A stretch of 64,000 bases of DNA from Gracilariopsis chorda (taxonomy: Eukaryota > Rhodophyta > Florideophyceae > Gracilariales > Gracilariaceae): NCBI GenBank assembly GCA_003194525.1, contig NBIV01000016.1:372001-436000 (forward strand). The letters are read 5' to 3'. A program made the translations under genes and the position numbers. The notes below the pieces were generated by a model. That model worked only from the letters and a program-made list of their open reading frames with translations, was not told the DNA's origin and did not search any database. Position 1 is the first letter of the stretch; each line of letters opens with the position of its first letter. Positions 50,096 through 61,558 of this stretch are shown in pieces.

Positions 50096-50901
50096 ATGCG
50101 GCTGAGGGAATTGGAAAGCGAGCTGAGCAAGGTTCGCGGCTTCGACAACCCGAAGATGGAACTGGAGCAGTACGCCACGTCGGCGCACATAGCGGCGCAG
50201 TTGGCACACACTATGCACGACGGTTTCGATGATGTGGAAGGGAAGACAATTTGTGACCTTGGTTGCGGAACCGCTATGCTCTCCATTGCATGCGCCCTAC
50301 AAGACGCTGCTCACGTCGTGGGCGTGGATGGCGACGAGGAGGCGATTCAAGTGGCCGAGCGCAACATATGTGACATGGAACTGGCTCGTTGCGTGGAGCT
50401 TTTGAGAGCGGATGTGGTGCAGGGTATGCCGTTTGAGGATAACGCGTTCGACGTGGTGGTGATGAATCCTCCGTTTGGTACAAAACGCCGCGGCGTTGAC
50501 ATGGTGTTTCTGCAAGCTGCGGTACGACTCGCTTCCGACACGGTGTACTCGATGCACAAGACGTCAACGCGGTCGTTCATATCGCGCAAGACGGTGAGCT
50601 GGAACGCGCCCGGAGAGGTAAGCAACGTAGTCCCCCCGCAGCGCGCGCAACGCCCGCGCACGGAAGCGAGCCAACAAATTACTGACCACTGCAGGACGGT
50701 CAACAGGTGGTAGCGGAGGTGCGCTTCGAGCTCGGACGCAGTCTGAAGTTTCACAAGCAAAGCAACGTGGACGTAGCCGTGGACGTATGGCGCATAGACA
50801 CGCGGCGCGCAGACGCACAGGCGCTTTCACGGGGGCGCATCGCCGCAGTGGGCGCAGCGCCGCAAATACGGCGGCGGCGTGGCGGAAGATTGAGGAAATA
50901 A
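50096..50901 (+). CDS. METTL5: METTL5-type rRNA adenine methyltransferase (two exons)
   Basis: Exon 1 is 50096-50617 and exon 2 is 50695-50901, giving 242 residues. METTL5 with TRMT112 makes one m6A in 18S rRNA. Family landmarks are in order: start MRLRELESELSKVRGFDNPK, then LEQYATSAHIAAQLAHTMHD, the SAM-binding DLGCGTAMLSIACA (about 53-66), GVDGDEEAI, and the catalytic NPPFGTK (about 123-129). After the intron comes EVRFELGRSLKFHKQSNVDVAVDVWR, matching the family's YKFHKKK.VDI.VDLIR end. An arginine-rich tail of about 35 residues is extra. The only in-frame ATG that fits the family start is 50096. It is divergent from the rhomboid gene. Confidence 0.93.
50618..50694 (+). other. Spliceosomal intron, 77 nt
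   Basis: Donor GGAGAG|GTAAGC, acceptor CACTGCAG|GACGGT, phase 0. It is short and GC-rich. Splicing restores the conserved METTL5 C-terminus. Confidence 0.88.
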
Positions 50902-51454
50902 ACGGCAGCGCGTTCCTTTATTGCGCTTTCTCAATCCCGGCCACGGCCGCCCTTCAGTTCATAGTCCGCTCCCCGACGCGTCCGTTCCACCCGCCGTACT
51001 CGCGCGCGTCGCCCACTCAGCCATTAGCGGTGACGTCATCCCGCCCGCCCCCAGCAGCCGGTCCACATGTAAGTCGCGCGTTATTTTAAAACGCACAAAA
51101 AGGCATGCCAACATTTCCTCACTCCCGCTCTGTTGCGAAATATGTAAGCACGACTCGCTCTGTAACCAGTGCCTTTAACCCCTCCCCCTAAGTGCCACCT
51201 CTTTACTCTGCCACCGCTTCCTTATCCCTCCCCCCTCCCACCCGCCTCGCTCCCTCGCACTTCCCCTCCCCCCCCCCCCCACCCAACCTTTCCTACCCAC
51301 CACCTCCTCCGTTCTCTGCTTACTACCTACCTCTCTCGCTTCCCATCCTCTTCTTCATCCACCGCTCCCCTGTCCTTTCCCCCTTACCATCCCGCTCGCA
51401 ACCTCTCTAACGCCCACAATTCTCTCATTCACCTTTACCGCCCTTCCCCCTGCG
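50902..51454. promoter_or_regulatory. Spacer and C-rich leader of bZIP gene
   Basis: The right half (about 51180-51400) is almost purely pyrimidine on the coding strand, with a C14 run near 51267. No gene seen. It should hold the bZIP promoter and leader. Confidence 0.5.
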
Positions 51455-52498
51455 ATGCAGGGCCTTCCCTTTGACGATTCCGACTTCGTCCCTCCAACCT
51501 CCGAACCGTCACAATGGATCGACCACGCACGACCCTCCGCGCAAAACCCCTCCCCCGCGGTTCCGGAGGACGATCTCTACTCCATCGTCGCATCCAATCC
51601 CAATGCCCAGAACATGGCTCGTTTTCATCCCCACCCTTCTCATCCCCCCATCCCAACCTATCCACAACCACCCATCCCGCCACACAACACTGCCCCCCGC
51701 CCAAATCCTCAACTTATGCGTCACCCCGTCACAACTTCCATGCCTACGAAAACTCCCAACCCCGCCCAAACCCCGCTTCATCTATCCCTGCTTTCTAATC
51801 CCTCCTCACTTTCCGTAGCCTCTCCGGTTTCTCTGGCCCTTTCCACGCCCGCCGTCGCCCCGTTCAGCCCGCCGAAGCGTAAAGCGTTGCGCTCCGCCGT
51901 CGAAGAAGCTCGTCTGCGCGCCCAACGCGAAGCCGAACACTTTGCCGAAAGTAGACGTCCTAGACGTCAATCCGCCCGCACCCGTCGCCCCTCCGATTCC
52001 ACCGTTCAATGGGAGCAAGAACATTCTCCGAAACGTATGCGCGTGGATGATAATCATTCCGCCCGAGGTCCATCCTCGGACCGCGATCAGCCCTCCGCCT
52101 CCAAAACGGGAGACGAATCCGAGAACGAGAAGCAGCAACGTTACAAACGCCGTCTCGATATGAACCGTGAGTCAGCCGCTGTCTCACGAGTGCGTCGTCG
52201 CGCCTACGTAAAGGAGCTAGAGGAACGTCTGGCAATTGTTGAAGCTGAGAAACTACAGCTTGAGGGCAAACTAGAGATAATGATGAGTCAGAATGAGTCC
52301 TTCAAAAAGCAATTAGAGCATCTCTTTCTTATGGTTGCCAGTGGCCGACGACCCACCTTCAATCCTTCCCCGTCCTCTCTCCAACCTTCTACAATACACC
52401 CACCTCCTCCGCCTCCCTCCCATTCTACTCCGCAACCACCAAACCACGCCTCTACATCTGCCGCTCATCTGCCTTCGAACCCCAATCAAAGAATGTAG
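51455..52498 (+). CDS. bZIP transcription factor
   Basis: 347 residues from an ATG at 51455. The N-terminal 215 residues are Pro/Ser/His-rich and disordered, with a basic patch RPRRQSARTRR (about 165-175) and KRMR (about 192). The bZIP domain (about 225-295) is clear: the basic region KRRLDMNRESAAVSRVRRRAYVKELE has the N-x7-R/K signature (NRESAAVSR). It is followed by a leucine zipper-like heptad region (LEERLAIVEAEKLQLEGKLEIM ... LEHLF). The Pro/Ser-rich C-terminal tail has no other domain. Nuclear; G-box or ACGT-core binding would be expected for this class. The upstream leader is extremely C-rich. Apparently intronless. Confidence 0.9.
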   Translation: MQGLPFDDSDFVPPTSEPSQWIDHARPSAQNPSPAVPEDDLYSIVASNPNAQNMARFHPHPSHPPIPTYPQPPIPPHNTAPRPNPQLMRHPVTTSMPTKTPNPAQTPLHLSLLSNPSSLSVASPVSLALSTPAVAPFSPPKRKALRSAVEEARLRAQREAEHFAESRRPRRQSARTRRPSDSTVQWEQEHSPKRMRVDDNHSARGPSSDRDQPSASKTGDESENEKQQRYKRRLDMNRESAAVSRVRRRAYVKELEERLAIVEAEKLQLEGKLEIMMSQNESFKKQLEHLFLMVASGRRPTFNPSPSSLQPSTIHPPPPPPSHSTPQPPNHASTSAAHLPSNPNQRM

Positions 52499-55400
52499 GT
52501 ATATAGGTCCAACATCAACGTCTCTCACGCGCTTCTCCACTCATCATCACAAATTCGTTTTCTTACTCCTTCCTGCCTTCTAAAGAAAAGAAGATAAAGT
52601 TCTCACGAGAATCTATTCTCTGTATCCGGTTTTTCCGCATTCATATTACAGACTGTGCAACTGATTTTGTTTGCCGTGCGTTTTGTTTTCGCATGTCGTG
52701 AGCGTTTTCCGAAACGCATACAGTATGTTCTATAACGTAATCTGTATTTTTTCTTAGCCTGTTGAATTAGAACAAGAGATAGAATAAAAGCTATACTCGC
52801 TGCTTTGTCAATAGCCGCCCTGCTTGTGACTTACAGAGGTGTTTCTTTGAGCATTAAGCCTTGCGACTTCTCTCTGTTTCTAAAACAACTGGTGCTTGAG
52901 TGATGAGCATGGAGAGAAATTGCTACGCTCGTTCACCTCAACACAGACTGTGGGACGATTCTAGTGTCTATGGAGCCTCACGCAATATCCTCGCAAGAAC
53001 ATGATGGTAATCAAGTCCTTGATCAAGGTACCGGTAGGTGACAGTTACACATATCGTTCCCAAAGTTACGAAGTGGAGTATTCTTGCATCCCTGTCGAGC
53101 AGTTTCCCGCAAATCCCAACATCTTCTCTTGATAGCAGTACTTTGCCACCTCAAAGAGGCGTTCGAGTTCTCTCAATGTGGATCAAGATAAAACACAACC
53201 TTGGCTGCCGGCTCCTCGCAGGATCCGACGTGTGTCTGTATTCCGCACACTGTTTGACGTCTATACAAAAAACGTCAATGGAGCATCGGTCGGCCCCAAA
53301 TATTCATACTACCGTGGATTGTGGGAAAGTAATCCTATCCTCTGTATTCCGGGAGGCGCTTCATAGGTTATAGGACAGGGGTAGCAGTCCGCTAACCCGT
53401 AACCCATTCCTACTAGGAATTTCCTAGCTAGTAAAGGGAGAAGTTGACCGTTTATTGATTGTCACATCACTACACCATACCTGGAGATGTTATCTGAGCG
53501 ACAGCCTCAAGCGAAATATTCAAAAAAAAAACAGTGCTTCCACAACAAAAGCGATTCCTACATCCGGGAAAACAGTTCCTGTATGTTTCCTTTTTTTCCA
53601 TTGTTTCGAGCTGAAACTCGAGTTTGCAGTCAAGAGTTCACCGTTAAGGTGTCCCGGCGGTTGTTCGATTGGCCAACCATTAGATGGAATATCTTTTTGG
53701 TGGTAGAACGGCTATATGTGCACCGTCGCTCGCTCAGCACAGCCCGCTTGCATCAAAAATTGAGCCTTCCGTAAACTTACCCTTGTACCTACATCGTCAA
53801 ACCAAACAAGCACACTCAAAATGTGCTTGCTTATAAGCTGAGACGATGTCAATAAGGGAAATATACGAATCACGTGTAACTGAGCCATCAAAGCAAGTGG
53901 TTGTGAGATGACTCTGTTGCGTCTTGCTTCGCTTGTCACGAGTAACTCTACGTCTCGAGATGCCGTTTCGAAATTTCCACCGCGTCTTAGAGAAAATGCG
54001 AGAAATCAAAATGGCTTGTTCCTCACTCCCAAGGTTTTCCGGAACGGGAGGGAGAGAGCGCAGTTCGCGTTCTTGGATACAAACTCTTGTCATGTACCAA
54101 AGGTTGGATTAACCACTGATTAACGATTTTGGGGAATGGGGCGAGCTCCGTCAAGGGCAGTACATTTCTATAGCAAAAACTTTCCTAAAGTAAATTACCA
54201 TGGGCGGATTTTTTAAGCAGGTCGCAGTGCATATGCGGGCTTAAAGTATTTGAATGGTGCGAATGCATACGAGAAACTTCTTTTGCTGGAAAATTGTGAA
54301 AATATTCCGCAAAAGGGGGTGTGTCTAGCTCAGGACCCGATAGTCACACTACACCGAGTTCCCACGGTACCGTTGGTACATCCCAAAGGAAGCACAAGTC
54401 CACGGAAAGGATGATTACCCATACTCCTGGGGTATAGGAATAACACTTCCGTAAGCTGTGATATATATAGACGCGACCAGAACGAAAAAGAACGAGCAAA
54501 GGCTCGTTCAGGCCATGCTATGATCCTTGAGGAACGAACCGAATTAGGTATACCAGCGAAAAACACATACGTTCCAGACCTCACAGATAGCGAACTTGCT
54601 TTTGAGCCCACGTGGGCTTCGCTCTGACTTCGTCGACGGAGTATGACGAACAAGAGCTTCCTACGGCTTCGCTTCCGTGCTAAAAATATCCCAAATGACG
54701 AGGATATCGCTTAGAACTACTTTGCACATTCCTCCAAATAGCTTCCACAAACGATATGCTGATGCTCCCTTCACCGGTTTGGTGTTGTTACATACGGAAG
54801 CTGCGTAAGCGTCGGTGGAGCCCGTGGTGTTGTGCGACTCGACTCCCACTCATCTGCGGAAATTATGTACAGTGTAAATTACCATATGCCTTGTTCAAAG
54901 CTTTCTCAATGAAGCAACAGGACAGAAGCCACAAAAGATTCGTTGATTGCTAATCATCTTCAAAGCATGAAGCTGCGCTGCTATTCGTAGAGGATGTTTG
55001 AGGTCAAATATGACCTCAACAGCGATGAATGTCAGCTACATCCGTATTGTTTCAGCTTCTGTATCTGAACTTTGTCCACACTCACAGGCATTTCCCGATT
55101 GATTTCATAGTTGAAGGAAGCAAAGGGAGTCAAATTTGACGTGAAAGAACTGTTAAGAACGTCGACGTATACGATTATCATGCGAAATCGGATAGTGTCA
55201 GAGATGCTAATTTCCTCCTGCTGCAACATGTGAGAGTTGGGCAACTAGATGTAGTAATGCTTTTAAAGTGTGACAGCTGTTCCCGTTTTGTGCCACTTCA
55301 GATGTAGCCGTTACTGGTAAAGGGATCATTGTTGAACAGCCAGCGCTTAGTTGCTTATCTCAAGAAAACGATGATTAGTTCACCGTAAGATTACAGATTG

Positions 55401-55724
55401 TCTTCGTCAATGTTTTCGGTGCGAAAAGGGGAGCGTATGACTTTAACTGTAAGGACAAGCCTTGCTCCTGGTGTCCTTCCATCATTTCTCGTTATCGGGC
55501 AACACCTGTTAGCAATGCGTCCTTAGAGTCGCACTTCCAAGTTTCGTGTCACTTGCGATAAACACTTGTAACGTTGCCCCAGCTTGCCGTGAGTCGTGGA
55601 AAGATCTGGAATTCGTGGATATCGCTCATTAACTGACCGCATTCTGGGGTGTCTAAAGCGCGTTTAAGGGATACAACTTCATGAGCATCTAGAAAGCGTT
55701 AGCACTTGTCTGTCTCACCTGTGA
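52499..55724. other. Gene desert, left part
   Basis: No supported gene. The frame at 53178-53366 ends in FDVYTKNVNGASVGPKYSYY, which looks protein-like but stands alone. It contains the dispersed words near 53386 (GGGTAGCAGTCCGCTAACCC) and TACCGTTGGTA at 54368-54378. Confidence 0.45.
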
Positions 55725-55781
55725 ATATCGCTGGCTGCCTATCGGGTTCACAGTGTGAACCCGATAGGCAGCCAGCGATAT
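55725..55781. repeat. 57-bp near-perfect hairpin: 28-bp arms, 1-nt loop
   Basis: The left arm 55725-55752 (starting ATATCGCTGG) and right arm 55754-55781 are perfect reverse complements around a single G. It can extrude as a cruciform. Confidence 0.95.
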
Positions 55782-55783
55782 CA

Positions 55784-55807
55784 ATGTCGTTGACGCGTCA
55801 ACGACAT
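55784..55807. repeat. 24-bp perfect palindrome
   Basis: ATGTCGTTGACG followed directly by its own complement, with no loop. It lies 2 bp after the 57-bp hairpin. Confidence 0.95.
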
Positions 55808-58727
55808 CAATATCACTGGCCGCCGCTGCGCAGATCCTTTGACTATCGATGGGTTTGCGTCGCCACAAGGTATCTGTGCCTCCGGTGCATAGCGTATCAG
55901 GACTGACATCCAACCACAGGCGGAGCTCCGCACCACAAGCAAACCTGCTTACAAATGCACGGTTATCACCTCTTGTATTTTCCAACGATGCTGTATGTAA
56001 GCATCGACTCGTTTCGTTTTGATTTCCGGAAACTTTATCATTTTCTGTAATGTTGCACGAGACCTGAAACGCCTCCAGCTTAACGCCTGCAATTTTTTTG
56101 CAGAAGATTTTAAGCGTTTCCAACCAAGCACAGATGCGAGCAACGTTTTTCTACTTCCCCCCTCGTGGTCGATTAAGCACCTCCACAATTCAGCAGACAG
56201 ACCTTTTTTTCGCGAATCAGCAAAGGTTATGTCTATCCGTCGGTGCTACGGACTTCGTCCAGGGGCATTAAGCATAGAGTTCAAAGAATTAGCCCTCACA
56301 CCGCGCCTTACATATTGGGGATAATCCGATTCAAAATGAAGTGTTGCTGTCAAAATATCTTCTCCTCATCCCCCAGGACCAAGAATCAAGGAGGAATTTG
56401 CATGCCTGCCGAAGAACAACCAATCTGCGTCAGTTTGACTTCAGCCGGGCGCTTTCGACGGACTGCAATACCCATCGTTGCTCCTACTTCTTCATTTCAT
56501 GCCCTGCAGTACAATTTGAAAACATAGTATGTCCACGAAGTTTGTTCCAAGAAAAGAAGCCGTCCATGATAAAATATGCAACGAGTCCCGAACATCATTT
56601 TCTAACCCTGTCTCATCTCTGTTTCAGAGCAAGTGCTCAAACCCTCAATGTCCAACCTTCTAATCGTGTCTTTAAGAAATTCGCCTCATTGAGATTCCGC
56701 ACGTATTTAACAAGCACGCATGCATTTATACTAGGCGACCCGTAGTTCTTGCATGCTTGCGCAACAAAAAGTTCCCTATACAAATCATCACACGATCCAT
56801 GAATATCCAGAAGGCAAGATTTGGTAATCACACTGCGGGGCTTGCTGGGTTCTGTTGCACCTGATTTCGAATTCATAATAAGGAAGCATATGAACTATAT
56901 GGGGTGAACAGGTTGAGAATCACAAAGTAGTACACTCCAGGAGAGGAATATTTAACCTCATCACATCGAGAACACCACAAGAGAGATTGTACATCTAGGG
57001 GTGATTATATGTCACAAGACAAAGCGAATGAGTGTGCGTGCCGTAAGTCAAAAAGAAAGCTGATTTCGATGTTCTCTTGTTTTGATACGGTTTCCTCAGC
57101 GAAGCCACAAGCTTCCTTGTTATTATAGCTGACACTGTTTCTAGGGCTATCAAGGTTCAATTATATCAACGCGTCTGACATCCCCAGAACCACAGTATTG
57201 GTGTTCATTGTCATCCTGTTCTATCGGTGATACTACGGCGCGTCGCAATAAATAAGAAACGAGGCTACAGGATTCAGCCGCGAAATTTGTCCGACAATCT
57301 GTTCATTCTCTTTCCTTCCGCTTTTCTCTCCGTTTTGCTTGTAACATGTGAGTACGGCGTTTGCTTAAAGCATACAGATGCCGTGGGAAGCCTACAACAC
57401 AAATCGGTCCCTTTTGGCTCGTCCCAGCTGGGGCGTATGCTTTCCGTAGTTCGTGATATACCGTCTTTCACGCCATGGAAAAGCGAAATGGATCAGCGCT
57501 TTGGCCAGCTTCCGGTACTTAACAACCTTCAAAACAGAGACGCATCTTGGAACAGGGATCCAATCTTGTGATGGAGACCCGCTCTTACGAAGAGCTACCT
57601 CAGTGTCGAAGCTGACAACTTACTGTCCACAACAGAGAAAAAGACAAAGCAGAGTGCCGGATGATTTGCTTCAGCAATAACAAATAATGGATGGCATTTC
57701 TGACTCATGTTTCTTGTTGGGCAAGCAAGATCTTATTTCCGCTTCTGTCACACAACAAGACATTTCGAAAATAGCTTTTCTGGCAGTCATACCGTATGTC
57801 CCTCCAAAATGCTTGAGTAGGGGGTACGAAGGGTACATGTCAGACTGTCACCAATGTTTGCATGGAGATAGAAAACAAAAAGATGATCTTGACGGCCAAT
57901 ACAGAACGTTGCGCAGAAAGACGAAATCATGCTTAGTTCCTGATTCTCATTTGCACCCCGCATCAATGTTCTTTTGCTCCTTTTCAAAAAGGCTTTGGAC
58001 AGAGCGCTCGGACTAAACCAACAGGACGGAAAACCTACATTGTTTGAACCCTCTTTATCCCCACATTGTTCAGGAAAATAATCACTTTGTGAAGAACTTC
58101 AGAGAAGATTGGACGTGGTGGGATACTTGCAGAGAAAGGTTCTTTGATAAGAATTCCGATTACTCTTTCGGGATTGCTAGCGGCGTCCGTAAACATACAC
58201 ACATACACACAATATTGGAGCAATTGACACGCAAAGAATGCCAAGATACACATAATTCAGTTGAGCGGTCGTCTTAAACAGGATTCAGGTTACGTGCGGA
58301 CTCCATTGATGAGAAAAAAGCAGGAAGGGACAAAAGTTGACACACTTCTCAGAGATGAGCGTCTTTTTCCTTTCATAGGAGCTTAGCTTTTTGTCTCTCA
58401 AGAAATTTAACGCCTTCTCGGACCTTGATAACACAAGAAAAAGAACCAGATGTGCACGTACTTGCAATTCGAGTTCTTTGTAGCATGACCTAAAAGGTGC
58501 CAGTCTTCTTGGGAGACCCATTCGCTGCTCCGTTTTGTCTCCTCCGATTGCGGAGGGAAGACAACCATACCTCGGGAAAGTGTATCACGTTGTTCTATAG
58601 AGACGGGGTTTTCTGATATCAATCCTACCGGAGTCCCTGAATTAAGCTAAGTCGTGCAAAGACACACACACTTTTAGGGAGTTATCTTTGCTCAGCCGTT
58701 GAGGACGGGAGACAAACCTGTTTGGGT
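55808..58727. other. Gene desert, middle part
   Basis: Frames at 55689-56123 (-), 57227-57571 (+) and 57687-58016 (+) were examined. The first crosses the palindromes, the second has no ATG, and none resembles a known family. Confidence 0.4.
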
Positions 58728-59385
58728 TCACGTTATCAGTTTCTACGGAAACTGAGACCTCACGGAGCCTCTCAGCATCGCGTGGATGATGGAAGATCAC
58801 AAGCCCCCCCGTACAGGGACCTGAATGGTTTTGCAAGGTTTCTTTATGAAACTTGCGCCAGGATGGAAGGACAGCACGTGCTTTAGGCCGCTTTTGCTGC
58901 CCGAAACCGCCAAGGGTAAAGAGGAAAGGGTGGGTAGAACGTCGTTAGTGCTTCTAGACGACGAAAACGAGGGACATTGGAATCCACCTTGTCGTGGTGT
59001 GCCCCTTAGCCGACGTCCTCTGGTGGAAGGGAAGAAATAGCAGGGAAAAGGATGAAAAAGGCGAGCCGCGTCAGAACGAAATGGATCCGATGTCGGGTCT
59101 TCCCGTCTCGTAGAAGCTTGGTGCTGATCTCGCAATGTTCCGAGATAATAGCTAGTGAGCGCAACACGGTTGCTGCAAGGTGAGAGCAAGCAGCAGTCAT
59201 CGGCTACCTTCCGGTGACATAAATGGAGATTGGTACTACGGGACAGAGAACATCTTTCTTCTCCGGGGAGCATTGCGTGATACATAGAGTTTAGCGTGCT
59301 AGACGAAGAAAAGCTCCGTTGTAGTGTTAGATTCTACCACAACACCGTAGTTTGGTGATGTGCGCTCATAACAAAGAAGAAGAAG
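58728..59385. mobile_element. Third copy of foldback family, single arm with tail
   Basis: Inverted relative to 36303-36955 and alignable over its whole length with small indels, including ATCCACGCGATGCTGAGA-like and GGGGCACACCACGACAAGG-like blocks. The right end finishes with AAGAAGAAGAAGAG, like the outer ends of the foldback element. The other arm is absent, so one arm plus part of the interior makes a unit that can exist alone. Confidence 0.7.
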
Positions 59386-60427
59386 AGAAAGCGCGGGACT
59401 AAATCAAAGACGTATGAGATCATAACTGATGTGCGCTCTAGTTTCTACAGACATGTAGCACACGTAATCGCTCGTCATCTGAACGCACCTCCGACTCATT
59501 TGAATATTTGAGAAAGTCTGTGCATCAAGGCTGGACTGATCACAGAAAAGAATATTGCAACAGAGGTACGGTTTCAATTGTTTCTTGGCGTCCAACTTGA
59601 ACAGTGTGCGAGAAAATTTGAAAGGTATATGTCTAAATAGATGACACACAAAGGAAGAATAAGGGCGTGGACACAGTAACGAAGTAACTTGCTATAGACA
59701 CCAGTTCTACTTTGGACTTCAGTTCTTTCGCCCGCAAATTCAGGAGAACCTTCGGATTGCAATGTACAACATTTTCCACGGTGCACAAGGTATGAATCGA
59801 TTTCTGAATCAGCGACCAGAGTTACCAGGGATAGAAACAATCCGATGTAACAGGGACTGCTGCATCGAGCAGCAATCCCAAAGCCCCTAGCATTTGCCGT
59901 CGCGTAGCAATCTCTTTACCTAAAATGCAATCCCGACACCCATCCCAAACTCTGGAGCGGCTCTCCAGTACCAGGATATCTGTTTAAGTATAGTAGCTTT
60001 TTAGAATACGCTATGTCAACATGAAAGGTTCAAGGATCGTTTTATTGAATGGCAGCAACTCACTTGAAACGGTAAAAGTTCGCTGTATCCTTGGAAGCGG
60101 ATACTATCGGCACAGTTTATCTCAACATTCATTGCTTCCATCGCGCAATTGGATGTAAAGATTGCTTCTGAGTGTGCCGTCGAATTGCAATCCCTTGCAA
60201 CGTGAGCAATCGGAAACTGCTCGCTTTGGGATTGCCATCGATGGCAACTCCATCGCCTAAAACGCACCCCTGAGAGTTACGAATCAGTATGTTACAAACG
60301 ACAGCGTACATCGGATGCTCGCTAGCATGGTAACAAACGATTTTCTTAGAACTATCGCACAAATAGAAAGGGAGTCTGACGCCCATAAAAGTCAGAGTAG
60401 CTACCCGCTCGGCTTGTCAGAGAACCA
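59386..60427. other. Gene desert, right part
   Basis: About 1 kb with chance frames only. It leads into the stop codon of the first MgtC-like gene at 60428. Confidence 0.45.
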
Positions 60428-61558
60428 CTAATCATCTTTTGGCCCTTGGATTCGACCTCCTTCTCTTCCTTTTCCTTCCCCGTTTTCCAATTCCCAAGCT
60501 TGGACTCCGCCTTCTGGTGAACTGTGTTGGGAAGAAGGATCACAGTCAATTGACGCGCTTTGCTTGATAACCTCACCAGAGTTATACCTGCCATTGTCTC
60601 CTGCTCTGTAAACATCATCTCCATATATTGCATCTTCTTTTTCGGATGGATAAATATAATCATCTTCCGGGTCCGATGACCGTCTTCCCGATCTGGAAGA
60701 ATTTTCTCCATCATGCTCACGTTCGTCGACAACTGTTGGATCTCCGCGAATAAGTTGCAATGATGAATCAAAGCGAGCATATCTAGCAATGAGAACCGTG
60801 GAAATGGCGCCAGTAAATGAAAGGACAAACATCCCTGAAGCCGCAGCAATACCAAGTGCTGCAGCAAGCCACACAGAGGAGGCTGTTGTTAAACCCTTCG
60901 AATGCTTCGCATTCTTATGCATTGCACCTGCCCCGAGAAATCCAACGCTCGATGATATAGCAGCAGCAACACGGGCAGGATCCGCCGTTGGAAATGCAAC
61001 CAGAGTGGTCGACATAAATACCGCCGCGCCGAGACTTACAAGGCTAAAAGTCCTAACCCCTGCTAAGCTGTTTGCTGCTCGCCGTTCCATACCAATGACA
61101 CCCCCAACTACCAGCGCCACGAGAAGTCGCATGAGGATTCGCAGTTCGCTGACGAGGTTTCGTTGTGAAGATAACGATGAACCACGCTCTAACACGTTGT
61201 GCGGCCGCAACTTCTTTGTTGGTCTTGCAGCCTGTACTTGATTGTCCCGTTCCGTGGCTTCTGACTGGGCGCGTTCTAAATCGGACTGCCACATCCAAGA
61301 CGGTTGCAGTTCATAGTCCTTGTCAAAAACTACCACTGGGGTCGTACAAAGGCATTCTCGACGGCATCGATGTGAATGCGCAACATATGCTGGCGTAGGG
61401 TGAGACACGTGCACTTGCCATAAAGATGAGGTATCAGACTTGTTCGCAACGACAGCAATAGCTGCGAAGGCGGCCGTAGTTGTCTCTCGGATGTTGGTGA
61501 GCAACTTCGCGGCAATAGAGATTGGAGGCACCCCGAACGCCTGATCAGGACGATGCAT
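60428..61558 (-). CDS. MgtC/SapB-like membrane protein
   Basis: 376 residues from an ATG at 61558. The MgtC/SapB domain (about 138-265) is well conserved: RLLVALVVGGVIGMERRAANSLAGVRTFSLVSLGAA, then DPARVAAAISSSVGFLGAGAM and KGLTTASSVWLAAALGIAAASGMF, with four hydrophobic helices. In bacteria MgtC is linked to magnesium and phosphate homeostasis; plastid-bearing eukaryotes have members of unclear role. The N-terminal 135 residues are extra and contain LCTTPVVVFDKDY, also found in the neighbour. The C-terminal 95 residues are acidic, Ser/Gly/Asp-rich and probably cytosolic or stromal. It lies in tandem with a diverged paralogue 1.6 kb upstream. Apparently intronless. Confidence 0.88.
   Translation of the reverse strand: MHRPDQAFGVPPISIAAKLLTNIRETTTAAFAAIAVVANKSDTSSLWQVHVSHPTPAYVAHSHRCRRECLCTTPVVVFDKDYELQPSWMWQSDLERAQSEATERDNQVQAARPTKKLRPHNVLERGSSLSSQRNLVSELRILMRLLVALVVGGVIGMERRAANSLAGVRTFSLVSLGAAVFMSTTLVAFPTADPARVAAAISSSVGFLGAGAMHKNAKHSKGLTTASSVWLAAALGIAAASGMFVLSFTGAISTVLIARYARFDSSLQLIRGDPTVVDEREHDGENSSRSGRRSSDPEDDYIYPSEKEDAIYGDDVYRAGDNGRYNSGEVIKQSASIDCDPSSQHSSPEGGVQAWELENGEGKGREGGRIQGPKDD

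Noticed and set aside
49796-50218. Extension of the rhomboid protein upstream of 49795
   Set aside because: No ATG, and it overlaps the start of METTL5 on the other strand.
55689-56123. 144-residue minus-strand frame
   Set aside because: It is interrupted by the perfect palindromes, which would encode mirrored peptides, so coding is unlikely.
57227-57571. 114-residue plus-strand frame with a hydrophobic stretch resembling a signal peptide
   Set aside because: Starts at GTG with no ATG upstream before a stop.
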